NCBI GenBank assembly: GCA_002396325.1
Contig: DGXM01000164.1
Coordinates: 1 to 19,409 of the forward strand
DNA from: Treponema sp. UBA4232
Lineage (GTDB): Bacteria; Spirochaetota; Spirochaetia; Treponematales; Treponemataceae
Direction: 5' to 3'
Length of the DNA stretch: 19,409 bases
The notes under the pieces are model-generated. The model was not told the origin of the DNA. It made no database searches and saw only the letters and a list, made by a program, of their open reading frames with translations. Position numbers and translations under genes: made by a program. Positions 1 through 7,469 of the stretch are shown in pieces (position 1 is the first letter of the stretch; the number at the start of each line of letters is the position of its first letter).

Positions 1-104
1 GTTCAGCATGACATTCTGCTGTCATCCCGAACTTGATTCGGGATCTCCTTTGTACGGGAGATGCTGAAACAAGTTCAGCATGACATCGCTTTGTTCGGCA
101 TGAC
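1..104. repeat. Composite palindromic repeat cluster (left copy)
   Basis: The core runs from 20 to 85 and is bounded by TGTCAT (20-25) and its reverse complement ATGACA (80-85). Inside are two perfect 8-bp hairpins with 5-nt loops: ATCCCGAA/TTCGGGAT (24-31 with 37-44) and ATGCTGAA/TTCAGCAT (61-68 with 74-81). A weaker CTCC/GGAG pairing lies between them (45-48 with 57-60). Bases 1-13 look like the end of another copy cut by the window edge. Bases 81-104 read, on the minus strand, as the 22-bp spacer module also seen at 16822-16911. The whole cluster is the same family as 16918-17204 but in the opposite orientation. It has no coding potential and its function is unknown. Confidence 0.85.
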
Positions 105-137
105 AATAGTTTTTGGACAGCCCGTCTCTGGAATGTA

Positions 138-176
138 AATAAAGGGTTATTGACTAAAATTGCATAAATATACATA
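138..176 (+). promoter_or_regulatory. Possible tandem ARG boxes at the argR promoter
   Basis: The 14-bp core TGCATAAATATACA (161-174) matches the general ARG-box core TGAATWWWWATTCA at 12 of 14 positions. A weaker match, TAAAGGGTTATTGA (140-153, 9 of 14), sits exactly 21 bp upstream, so two 18-bp boxes would be separated by 3 bp, the classical ArgR operator spacing. The pair covers the -35 box and most of the -10 box of the argR promoter, which would suit autorepression. The consensus is established for E. coli and Bacillus; its use here is inference. Confidence 0.4.
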
Positions 177-178
177 AT
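150..178 (+). promoter_or_regulatory. Sigma-70 promoter of argR
   Basis: TTGACT (150-155) and CATAAT (173-178) are separated by 17 bp, each one base off consensus. Transcription would begin near 185, giving a leader of roughly 95 nt before the TTG start. The leader has only a weak 4-bp GTCT/AGAC hairpin (219-231) followed by GGATTTTTA, too weak to call an attenuator. Confidence 0.6.
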
Positions 179-280
179 TGGAAATGAAGATTTACAAAAG
201 AAGAAAGCATTCTGAAAAGTCTGCACAAGACGGATTTTTAGAGATGCACTTAATAATAAAAATGCAAACGAGGCATTATT

Positions 281-754
281 TTGAAGGAAAGACTCACGCG
301 GCTTAAAACCGTACGCAAGCTCATCAAAAATTACAGAATCGAAAGTCAGGAGGAATTGCTGGGCTATCTGCAGAAAGAAGGCTTTGAAGTTACCCAGGCC
401 ACTCTTTCACGCGACTTGAAGCTATTGAAAGTGGGCAAAATCAGCGACGGACATTCCGGCTACGTTTATACTCTCCCTGATGAAGAGGAAAGGCGGGAAA
501 GCGAGCAGATTTACATTCAGGATTTTCTGCGCGGATACGTGAGCATCGACTACAGCGGAAATATTGTGGTCATAAAGACTTTCGGCGGTCATGCGGATGC
601 CGTTTCAAATGCTTTGGATGCACTCAATATGGACGAAATCCTTGGAACCGTGGCTGGAGACAACTGCATTTTTGCCTGTCTCCGTGAGGGTGTCACAGGT
701 CCACGCTTCCTTAAGGCACTGAAACTCCGTATTCCCGATCTGGAGGATGAGTGA
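281..754 (+). CDS. argR: Arginine repressor ArgR
   Basis: This is a hexameric winged-helix transcription factor that senses L-arginine and controls arginine metabolism genes. The 157 aa match the family length. The N-terminal DNA-binding domain (about 5-70) carries the signature TQATLSRDL at 38-46, with Ser43 and Arg44 in the recognition helix. The C-terminal oligomerisation and arginine-binding domain has GNIVVIKT (93-100) and GTVAGDNC (122-129). In most family members the latter reads GTIAGDDT, and the paired aspartates contact arginine; here the second is Asn128, so ligand affinity or specificity may differ. The start is TTG, chosen because GAGG lies 7 nt upstream and no in-frame ATG fits. 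The gene probably heads an operon with the lipoprotein gene 6 bp downstream. No arginine biosynthesis or deiminase gene is in the window. Confidence 0.93.
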   Translation: MKERLTRLKTVRKLIKNYRIESQEELLGYLQKEGFEVTQATLSRDLKLLKVGKISDGHSGYVYTLPDEEERRESEQIYIQDFLRGYVSIDYSGNIVVIKTFGGHADAVSNALDALNMDEILGTVAGDNCIFACLREGVTGPRFLKALKLRIPDLEDE

Positions 755-760
755 TTCCGT

Positions 761-3250
761 ATGGGGAGAAAGCTTCCTTTAAAAATCCTCTCGCTTGTGA
801 TTTTGTTTCCAATGTTGTTTTTCTCATGCGGGAAGAAAAAATCCTTGGAGGATGTATCGCTTGAATCTGACCCAAGACAGAATGTAAACGGGCTTTTTCC
901 AGAGCATGTTTCAATCCGCACGATGACTCAGTCTTATTGTCTGTACGGGGAGTTCATTCTTTCAGGAGGCAGGATTTATTACAAGGCTCCAGGAGATGAA
1001 GAGTGGTCGCTCTTTTTGAAAACAGGTCTTCCGCACAGCAGCAAAATAAATCCGTTCAAAAGATTTTCCGCGCCGGAAAAAATTGTCGAAATCTGTGCAG
1101 ACGGGGATTCACTTTATGCTTTCGATGACGAGGGATTTCTTTACGTCTGTTATCTGAATCAGACTGAACTTTTGACTCCGTTTGAATGGAAAAAACAATT
1201 CGGCTTTCCTTCAGACGATACTCTGCATCAGACACCTGAAGCGGCAAAAAAAAGAGCCTGGAGTATGGGTGCAAGACGTTCAGAGGTTTTGTGGTACGAA
1301 GACATTTACGGAAATCAGCATCACTTCGGTACGATGGGACTTGAGACAGTCTACTTTCTTTCTGAGGACGGAAAAAGGATACGCTTCACAGACAGCGGAC
1401 TCCCGCAGGATTTCAGCCGCAGCATAGAAACTCCTCTTCACGGCACTTTCATTTCGGAAAATATTTCGGCCTCCGCAAGCACTCTTTTTGTAATCGGAAG
1501 TCAGGGCAGAATGTTTACCCGGCTGATTGATTTCGACACAATGGGCTGTGATCCGATGTTTTTCCAATACACTTACGACAAACTTCCACAGACCATGACG
1601 GGAAGCGACTATCTTTCGAATTATTCCCCGTGGGCACTCCCGGCGGAAGACTGGATGGAGCAGCCGAAAATTCCTTTAAGCGGGGAAGCACGTCTTACGC
1701 GTTTCATTTCGATTGCCCAAAACGGTCTTGGAAACGAAGCCCGCGTACTGAGAGTGGCAGGCCTTGATTCTGAAGGAAACACCGGATTTTACTACAAGCA
1801 GTTGAAAGATAAATCCTGGCTTTTTGCTCCCGTAAACCTTTTTTTCAGCGACGATGATTTTCTTGATTATAAAAAAAGTGAAACCACAGGAATGCAGGAG
1901 ATTGCGCTAAAAGGATACATTACAAAAAACGGTTCGGTAATGCCTGAAATCGAATGTGAGATAAACGGACTCGGCCTTCATTCAACCGATGACTGCACGG
2001 TGACGCTCCGCAAGGGGAATGACTCGTATACATGCAGACTTTATCTGGTCGAAAAATGGACTTACATAAAAAGAGGAGACCCCGGATATGACGGAAGCAC
2101 GAGAAATTATTTTATTACGGCGGAGTGCGGTTTCGAAGGTCTTCAGGATGCTGATGAGGATTTTGCCTTTTTAATCAAGGATTTGTTTGCCCAGAAAAAT
2201 CATGCCCTTTTTGCAATTTCCGGGGAGGCTACGAAAGATTATGTGCAGTTGGAAATCACCGGGTCGGACTGGAATGAATTTTTAAAGCCTCTTACTCCGA
2301 TTAATTCATACATGATGTTTTTCTCTTCAAATCCGCAGACTTCCATACAGCCTGCTGTTTCAAAATATTTTTACACGCTGAGTCTGCCGATTCTAAAGCA
2401 GTCGGTTTCAGATTCTCTAATGCTTGAAAACGAAAAGATATATGCGGAAGATGACAAAGAATATGTTGAGAGAATAATAGAAGAAAACCGTCTTTATTTG
2501 AAAAAACTCAAAGATGAAAGAAAGAATTACAAGGAAATAAAAGATTCGGCGGAAATGTCCCGATGGGGGTACACAACGCTCGAACTGATTACAAGAGTGA
2601 CTTTTTTGAATCATTTGAATTTCCCGAAGATTAAGCAGATGACTTCTGTTGGAGGGAATCTTCTTGAAACAAATGTGCAGTCCCTTTCATCCATTGTTGA
2701 TTATCTTGACTGGTCTTACAAAAGCGTTGAAGGCCTCGTGAAGCACAGAATAAAACGCTATTCCCATCTGCTTGACTCAATTGAAGACGGTGAGCCTTCT
2801 TCGCTGAACGGGACTGTGCAGCCTTCGTATCCGGACTATTACAATCTGGTGAATCTTCCTTTCCATGCTGTTGAAAAAGATGCAGACGGTCAGATTTTAA
2901 AACGCCTTGAGATGATAGATTTCATTCCGTATTTCCCCGGATATTATATTCAAAATGCAGACGGCAGGATGATTCTCGTAATGCTGAAAGACAGTCCTTC
3001 GGTCATAGACGAATATCTTTCGGAATATACAACAGAAGATTTGGCTGAAAATCCACTGAGCATAAAGGCACAGTTCATGTCAATCTCCTTTCCTTCTGAA
3101 AAATCCCTGTTTGAGGATTTGAATGACATCCGCTACGAATACAGCGATGGAATTCTGGAATGGAACGGAACCGATGCCACTGTGTGGATGAAAACCGCAG
3201 TTTTTGAAAAAGAGATGATTTTTCACGGCACTGAAGAAGAAAAGAAATGA
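761..3250 (+). CDS. Large predicted lipoprotein, family not recognised
   Basis: An 829-aa protein whose function I do not recognise. The N-terminus is a lipoprotein signal: basic MGRKLPLK, a hydrophobic stretch (9-22), then FFSC with Cys23, a relaxed lipobox as tolerated in spirochaetes. The mature protein starts with a charged GKKKS tether. Residues about 50-350 are rich in short beta-like segments of the type SLYAFDDEGFLYV and TLFVIGSQGRMFTRL, loosely reminiscent of a beta-propeller, but no repeat is regular enough to name. Residues about 551-600 are highly charged and helical, probably coiled coil, followed by another helical stretch (about 600-675). ATG 761 is the only possible start, since an in-frame stop lies directly upstream; GGAGG is 14 nt away, so translation is probably coupled to argR. 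It is likely anchored at the periplasmic side or the cell surface. Confidence 0.8.
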   Translation: MGRKLPLKILSLVILFPMLFFSCGKKKSLEDVSLESDPRQNVNGLFPEHVSIRTMTQSYCLYGEFILSGGRIYYKAPGDEEWSLFLKTGLPHSSKINPFKRFSAPEKIVEICADGDSLYAFDDEGFLYVCYLNQTELLTPFEWKKQFGFPSDDTLHQTPEAAKKRAWSMGARRSEVLWYEDIYGNQHHFGTMGLETVYFLSEDGKRIRFTDSGLPQDFSRSIETPLHGTFISENISASASTLFVIGSQGRMFTRLIDFDTMGCDPMFFQYTYDKLPQTMTGSDYLSNYSPWALPAEDWMEQPKIPLSGEARLTRFISIAQNGLGNEARVLRVAGLDSEGNTGFYYKQLKDKSWLFAPVNLFFSDDDFLDYKKSETTGMQEIALKGYITKNGSVMPEIECEINGLGLHSTDDCTVTLRKGNDSYTCRLYLVEKWTYIKRGDPGYDGSTRNYFITAECGFEGLQDADEDFAFLIKDLFAQKNHALFAISGEATKDYVQLEITGSDWNEFLKPLTPINSYMMFFSSNPQTSIQPAVSKYFYTLSLPILKQSVSDSLMLENEKIYAEDDKEYVERIIEENRLYLKKLKDERKNYKEIKDSAEMSRWGYTTLELITRVTFLNHLNFPKIKQMTSVGGNLLETNVQSLSSIVDYLDWSYKSVEGLVKHRIKRYSHLLDSIEDGEPSSLNGTVQPSYPDYYNLVNLPFHAVEKDADGQILKRLEMIDFIPYFPGYYIQNADGRMILVMLKDSPSVIDEYLSEYTTEDLAENPLSIKAQFMSISFPSEKSLFEDLNDIRYEYSDGILEWNGTDATVWMKTAVFEKEMIFHGTEEEKK

Positions 3251-3261
3251 TTTGCAGGCTG

Positions 3262-3299
3262 AAAAAAAAGCCCCCGGCGGATTTTCCACCGAAAGCCTT
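3262..3299 (-). terminator. Rho-independent terminator of the GlsB-type gene
   Basis: On the minus strand a stem of about 14 bp (arms at 3285-3299 and 3268-3281, loop 3282-3284) is followed by a run of eight T. Four pairs are G-U in this orientation and would be C-A mismatches on the plus strand, so it works best for the minus-strand gene. It fills the convergent gap after the lipoprotein gene. Confidence 0.8.
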
Positions 3300-3307
3300 T
3301 GCGTCTT

Positions 3308-3559
3308 TTACCAGCGTTTTCCCATAATGAGGCGGACGATGGCAATTACTATAATGGTTCCCACAACACCGAGCAGGATGGAGACGATTATATTTCCTCC
3401 GCCAATGTTGAGTGCGTTTCCAATTGCGGAACCGACTGCTCCACCAATGATTCCAAGAAGACAGTTCATCCAGAATCCGTGTTTACTTTCCATCACTTTG
3501 CCGGCAAGCCAGCCGACCAGTGCGCCAATCAAGATTGAAATGACAATGCTCAAAATCAT
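3308..3559 (-). CDS. GlsB/YeaQ/YmgE family small membrane protein
   Basis: An 83-aa, very hydrophobic protein of the transglycosylase-associated protein family (PF04226), which includes E. coli YeaQ and YmgE and Enterococcus GlsB. The family is linked to stress responses but its biochemical role is not settled. Three membrane segments are visible (about 3-21, 31-51 and 56-78), with the glycine-rich patterns GALVGWLAGKVM and LLGIIGGAVGSAIGNAL typical of the family. ATG 3559 has AGGAG 7 nt upstream. The gene has its own promoter and terminator, so it is monocistronic, and it diverges from pgi. A plus-strand reading frame over the same bases has no family signature. Confidence 0.88.
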   Translation of the reverse strand: MILSIVISILIGALVGWLAGKVMESKHGFWMNCLLGIIGGAVGSAIGNALNIGGGNIIVSILLGVVGTIIVIAIVRLIMGKRW

Positions 3560-3587
3560 AGTGCATCTCCTAAAAAAGATTTGATTT

Positions 3588-3617
3588 ATTATAGCATGGT
3601 TATTGAAATTTTGCCAG
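3588..3617 (-). promoter_or_regulatory. Promoter of the GlsB-type gene
   Basis: A perfect minus-strand TATAAT (3588-3593) lies 18 bp from CTGGCA (3612-3617). The transcript would start near 3581, about 22 nt before the start codon. Its -35 region interlocks with the divergent pgi promoter. Confidence 0.6.
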
Positions 3618-3631
3618 AATTATTTTAGAAT
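3603..3631 (+). promoter_or_regulatory. Sigma-70 promoter of pgi
   Basis: TTGAAA (3603-3608) and TAGAAT (3626-3631) are 17 bp apart, each one base off consensus. The predicted start near 3638 gives a leader of about 52 nt ahead of ATG 3690. Confidence 0.7.
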
Positions 3632-3689
3632 GGAGTAACTTCCGGATTCTGTCGTGTCTGGAAGCAGCTCAAATTTTATAGAGGCATAT

Positions 3690-5276
3690 ATGGCTACCAT
3701 TTCTTGGAACAATTTGAACAAGCTGGAAAGCTTTAAGGAACTGAAGGGGCAGAAGAATCCCGTTTCACTGGCAAAGGCTCTCTCGGGTGCATCAGGTGCA
3801 AAGCGTGTTGCAGAGTTTTCTATTCCCATGGGCGGCGGACTTACTTTCAATTACGCAGCCAAACAGGTGAACCGAACTGTCATTTCGATTTTCAAGAAAC
3901 TGGTGAAAGAAGCCCAGCTGATTGAAAAATTCGAAGCTCTCTATAATGGAGAAATCATCAATACAGGTGAGAAGCGCATGGTGCTCCATCACTTGACCCG
4001 CGGACAGTTGGGAAAAGACGTGGTTGTTGACGGCGTGAACAAAAGGGATTTTTATGTGGCACAGCAGAAAGCCATTGCGGATTTTGCCAACAAAGTGCAC
4101 AACGGAAAGCTCTTGAACGAAAAGGGTGAGAAATACACTACCGTATGCCAGATTGGAATCGGCGGTTCAGACCTCGGCCCCCGTGCAATGTATCTTGCTC
4201 TTGAAAACTGGGCGAAGACAGCCGGCACATTCCGCATGGATGCACACTTCATTTCAAATGTTGACCCCGACGATGCCGCATCAGTGCTCAATTCAATAGA
4301 TGTTTCAAAGACCATTTTCATTCTTGTTTCAAAAAGCGGCACTACACTTGAGACTCTCACAAACGAATCTTTCGTAAAGAACTATCTGAAGAAGGAAGGT
4401 CTTGAGACTTCAAAGCATATGATTGCCGTTACAAGCGAAACTTCACCGCTGGTCGGAAATCCTGACTATATGGCGGCATTCTTTATGGATGACTACATCG
4501 GAGGACGCTATTCTTCAACATCTGCAGTGGGAGGAGCAATTCTTTCGCTGGCATTCGGTCCCGGAGTTTTCTCGGCATTCCTGAAGGGAGCTGCGGAAGA
4601 AGATGTTCTTGCAAAGGAAAAGGATGTCGCAATGAACCCCGCACTCATGGATGCACTTATCGGTGTGTACGAGCGCAATGTTCTGAATATGCCTTCAACA
4701 GCGATTCTTCCGTATTCACAGGCTTTGAGCCGCTTTCCGGCGCATCTTCAGCAGCTTGACATGGAGTCAAACGGAAAGAGCGTGAACCGCTTTGGAAAGA
4801 AAATCAGTTATGTTACAGGACCCGTGATTTTCGGTGAGCCGGGAACAAACGGACAGCACTCATTCTATCAGCTGCTCCATCAGGGTACAAACGTGATTCC
4901 GCTGCAGTTCATCGCATTCCAGAAGAGCCAGTGCGGTACAGACGTTACAATCCAGGGCAGTACAAGTCAGACAAAACTCGCCGCAAACGTGACGGCACAG
5001 ATCATTGCTTTTGCCTGCGGAAAGAATGACGAGAATCCTAACAAATTCTTTGCCGGTGAAAGACCTTCAAGCCTTATCTACGGAAAGAATGTGACGCCTG
5101 AAAGCCTTGGTGCTCTCTTGGCACATTACGAAAACAAAGTTATGTTCCAGGGATTCCTGTGGAATGTAAACAGTTTCGATCAGGAAGGGGTGCAGCTCGG
5201 AAAGACTCTTGCAAAGACTGTTCTCTCAGGAAAGATGGACGGTGCTCTTAAGGCATTTGCCGACCTGCTTATCTAA
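3690..5276 (+). CDS. pgi: Glucose-6-phosphate isomerase
   Basis: Interconverts glucose 6-phosphate and fructose 6-phosphate in cytoplasmic glycolysis. The 528-aa product has both SIS sugar-isomerase domains: GIGGSDLGPR (about 156-165) and the phosphate-binding SKSGTT (214-219) in the first, GGRYSS (271-276) and the C-terminal LLHQGTN region in the second. The expected catalytic residues are present: Glu359 in MESNGK, His390 in NGQHSF and Lys505 in QLGK. I start at ATG 3690 because GAGG lies 5 nt upstream. A GTG at 3654 would add 12 residues but has no ribosome binding site. The gene has its own promoter and a strong terminator, so it is probably transcribed alone. Confidence 0.97.
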   Translation: MATISWNNLNKLESFKELKGQKNPVSLAKALSGASGAKRVAEFSIPMGGGLTFNYAAKQVNRTVISIFKKLVKEAQLIEKFEALYNGEIINTGEKRMVLHHLTRGQLGKDVVVDGVNKRDFYVAQQKAIADFANKVHNGKLLNEKGEKYTTVCQIGIGGSDLGPRAMYLALENWAKTAGTFRMDAHFISNVDPDDAASVLNSIDVSKTIFILVSKSGTTLETLTNESFVKNYLKKEGLETSKHMIAVTSETSPLVGNPDYMAAFFMDDYIGGRYSSTSAVGGAILSLAFGPGVFSAFLKGAAEEDVLAKEKDVAMNPALMDALIGVYERNVLNMPSTAILPYSQALSRFPAHLQQLDMESNGKSVNRFGKKISYVTGPVIFGEPGTNGQHSFYQLLHQGTNVIPLQFIAFQKSQCGTDVTIQGSTSQTKLAANVTAQIIAFACGKNDENPNKFFAGERPSSLIYGKNVTPESLGALLAHYENKVMFQGFLWNVNSFDQEGVQLGKTLAKTVLSGKMDGALKAFADLLI

Positions 5277-5299
5277 ATTACAGACTGATTGGTCGAAGG

Positions 5300-5328
5300 T
5301 CCCCGGAATGTCGCCGGGGATTTTTTTT
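5300..5328 (+). terminator. Rho-independent terminator after pgi
   Basis: A 7-bp GC-rich stem, TCCCCGG (5300-5306) with CCGGGGA (5314-5320), and a 7-nt loop are followed by eight T (5321-5328). It ends only 10 nt before the TatD start codon. Confidence 0.92.
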
Positions 5329-5338
5329 CGGAGGAAAA

Positions 5339-6220
5339 ATGTTCAGCGACACGCATTTTCATTTTCACTTGATGACAGACGGTGATGAAGTCAAAGGTTC
5401 GGAATCATTAAGAGGGCTGGCAAAGGAAAATCCCTTCTTTATGATGGACATTGGAACAAGGTGTGATGATCTTGAAGAGAGAATTCTCCATTTTGAAAAA
5501 AGCCTTTCGCATCTGACCGCCGATGAAAAAAAAACAGTGGAGTCGTTCTTTTATTTTTCAGCCGGAATATGGCCCGACATCGAGGAAATCAAAGACCGTG
5601 AAAGATGCGTGAAGCTCCTTGAAAATCAGATTGTTTCATACAAAAAAAACAAGGGCGAAAGTCATCATTTTGCGGCAATTGGCGAATGCGGTCTGGATCA
5701 TCACTGGAATCCTTCAAATCCTGACGGAAGAAATGAAGCTGATTTTGATTCAGATATTTACAAAGGTGAACATGAACTTTTTGTGATGCAGCTGAATCTT
5801 GCCCGGAAAATGAATCTTCCTGTGGTGGTGCATTCAAGGGATGCATTTGAAGACACAATCTCCTGCATAGACGAAGCGGGATGGCATAACGGAATCATAC
5901 ACTGCTGGTCTTACGGAATCGACGAAGCCCGCGCTTTTGTGGACAGAGGATGGTATATCGCTTTGGGCGGGGCAACCACTTATACGAAAAAAAGCCGCAT
6001 GGAGCAAATGCACAAAGTCATAAATTTCATCCCCGCAGACAGGCTTCTTTTGGAAACCGATGCTCCTTATCTGGCTCCTGTTCCAATGAGGGGGCATCCG
6101 AACACTCCGCTGTACATAAATCACACTTACGAGTTCATTGCTTCTCAAAGAAATATGACTGTGCAGGAACTTTCGGATCTGGTCGATTCAAACTGCCGTC
6201 GTCTTTTTCATTTGGATTGA
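5339..6220 (+). CDS. TatD family metal-dependent hydrolase
   Basis: A cytoplasmic TIM-barrel hydrolase of the TatD DNase/deoxyribonuclease family. The metal site is complete: His6 and His8 in DTHFHFH, Glu116 in GECGLD, His165 in VVHSRD, His188 in IHCW and Asp241 in LLETDAPYLAP. Family members are 3'-5' exonucleases or D-aminoacyl-tRNA deacylases; the substrate here cannot be told. At 293 aa it is about 30 residues longer than typical TatD, with extra charged sequence before and after the GECGLD strand (about 85-140). GGAGG lies 4 nt before the ATG. No promoter fits between the pgi terminator and the start, so expression must come from terminator readthrough or a promoter inside pgi. Its 3' end is 5 bp from the convergent NeuB-family gene. 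Confidence 0.92.
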   Translation: MFSDTHFHFHLMTDGDEVKGSESLRGLAKENPFFMMDIGTRCDDLEERILHFEKSLSHLTADEKKTVESFFYFSAGIWPDIEEIKDRERCVKLLENQIVSYKKNKGESHHFAAIGECGLDHHWNPSNPDGRNEADFDSDIYKGEHELFVMQLNLARKMNLPVVVHSRDAFEDTISCIDEAGWHNGIIHCWSYGIDEARAFVDRGWYIALGGATTYTKKSRMEQMHKVINFIPADRLLLETDAPYLAPVPMRGHPNTPLYINHTYEFIASQRNMTVQELSDLVDSNCRRLFHLD

Positions 6221-6225
6221 AGACT

Positions 6226-7416
6226 TCATTTGCCTTTCATAAAATCTTCGAACATCACGCCTGAACCTGAAACTGCGTCTTTTTGCAATGTGGCTCCAAT
6301 CACGGTTTCAAGAAAATCAGGGGAGATTCCGGGGGTCAGGATTTTTTCAGTCCGCAATACGGCGATGTCGTCTGCTTTCACGGTTTCACCGGCTTTTAAG
6401 CTGCGGGTGTAGTGCAGCGATCTGTTTGTGCGCCCGTAGTTTGCCTTTTCGCTTTTTGCAAGTCTTTTTATTCCGCTTCCAAGCACTGCGGAAACTTTTT
6501 CATCCCCGTATTCCATTTTCAGCTGCCTGATGATTTCATCCTCTGCGGCATTTGTTTTTATCCCCGAAGCCAGCTCGTCTTTATGATAACGGTTCATTAA
6601 GACATCTGCCTGATGCACGGCATTGCACATCTGCGCAAATTGCTCTTCTTCGAGTGCAACAGGGTCGTCAAGTCCGTCTGTCTTTTTGCTGATGGTTATG
6701 TGTTTTTCAATCATCGAGCCTCCCATCGCCGTTGTGAGAACGGGAACCAAAACCGGGTCAAGGGAGTGGTCGCTTATTCCTGTGGGGATTCCGAAGATTT
6801 GCCTGAGTGTCTTCACGCATTTCACATTGTATTCGGTTTCGGGGGCAGGATAACAGGTGATGCAGTGAAGCAAAGTGAGCGGAGCAATGTTTTGTCCATG
6901 CACGCAGATTTTTTCCGGCGCAGGGGAATCGCTTTCAAATCCGCCTGTAAGAATGTCAATGGCTTTTTCTATGTAACCCAAAGTTGAGACACCGCTTGAA
7001 AGGATAATCGGAATCTTTCCGTAGTATTTTGCACAGGCCTTCAGCATTGGAGTATGGTTCACTTCCGGAGATGCTATTTTTATTGCATCGGGATGGATAT
7101 CTGCAAGTTCCTGCAAAGATTTTATGCCGAACGGTGAGCAGGCAAAAAGCAGACCTTTTTGGTGCGTGTATTCAAGGCATTTTTTGAAAAATTCAGGGGA
7201 GACCTCAAGGGCTTTGTATCTGTCGTAAAGTTTTACGCTTCCTCCGGGTAGATTTACAAAACCTGTGTCGGGATGCAGAATCTCGTCTGCGTAAACCCAT
7301 TGGAATTTCACAATGTGGGCACCGGCGTCCGAAGCCTCATCTATGAGTGCAAATGCCTTTTCCAAAGAGCCTTGGTGAGCCGTTCCGATTTCCGCGATTA
7401 CCTTTGTGTCTGCCAT
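6226..7416 (-). CDS. NeuB-family nonulosonic acid synthase
   Basis: A 396-aa PEP-dependent sugar acid synthase of the NeuB/SpsE family, which condenses PEP with an N-acetyl sugar to make sialic-type nonulosonates for surface glycans. The TIM barrel holds IAEIGTAHQGS (8-18), KIASPE (113-118), SGVST (141-145) and the metal-ligand histidines His217 in SDHS and His239 in IEKHIT. The C-terminal part (about 325-390) is an SAF/antifreeze-like substrate-lid domain. Whether the product is neuraminic, legionaminic, pseudaminic acid or another compound cannot be decided. ATG 7416 has GGAGG 10 nt upstream. It lies 53 bp downstream of the sigma-factor gene on the same strand with no visible terminator or promoter between, so co-transcription is likely. 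No other nonulosonate gene is in the window. Confidence 0.9.
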   Translation of the reverse strand: MADTKVIAEIGTAHQGSLEKAFALIDEASDAGAHIVKFQWVYADEILHPDTGFVNLPGGSVKLYDRYKALEVSPEFFKKCLEYTHQKGLLFACSPFGIKSLQELADIHPDAIKIASPEVNHTPMLKACAKYYGKIPIILSSGVSTLGYIEKAIDILTGGFESDSPAPEKICVHGQNIAPLTLLHCITCYPAPETEYNVKCVKTLRQIFGIPTGISDHSLDPVLVPVLTTAMGGSMIEKHITISKKTDGLDDPVALEEEQFAQMCNAVHQADVLMNRYHKDELASGIKTNAAEDEIIRQLKMEYGDEKVSAVLGSGIKRLAKSEKANYGRTNRSLHYTRSLKAGETVKADDIAVLRTEKILTPGISPDFLETVIGATLQKDAVSGSGVMFEDFMKGK

Positions 7417-7469
7417 GAAGATTTTTCCTCCGTCATCAGAATATCACAAAGGCCGCGGTTATGGAAGTA

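Noticed and set aside
219..240. Attenuator in the argR leader
   Set aside because: The GTCT/AGAC stem is only 4 bp and the T-run is short.
3252..3584. 110-aa plus-strand frame opposite the GlsB-type gene
   Set aside because: The minus-strand frame has clear family pattern, promoter, Shine-Dalgarno and terminator; the plus frame has none.
3654..3689. GTG 3654 as the pgi start
   Set aside because: No Shine-Dalgarno; ATG 3690 has GAGG at good distance.
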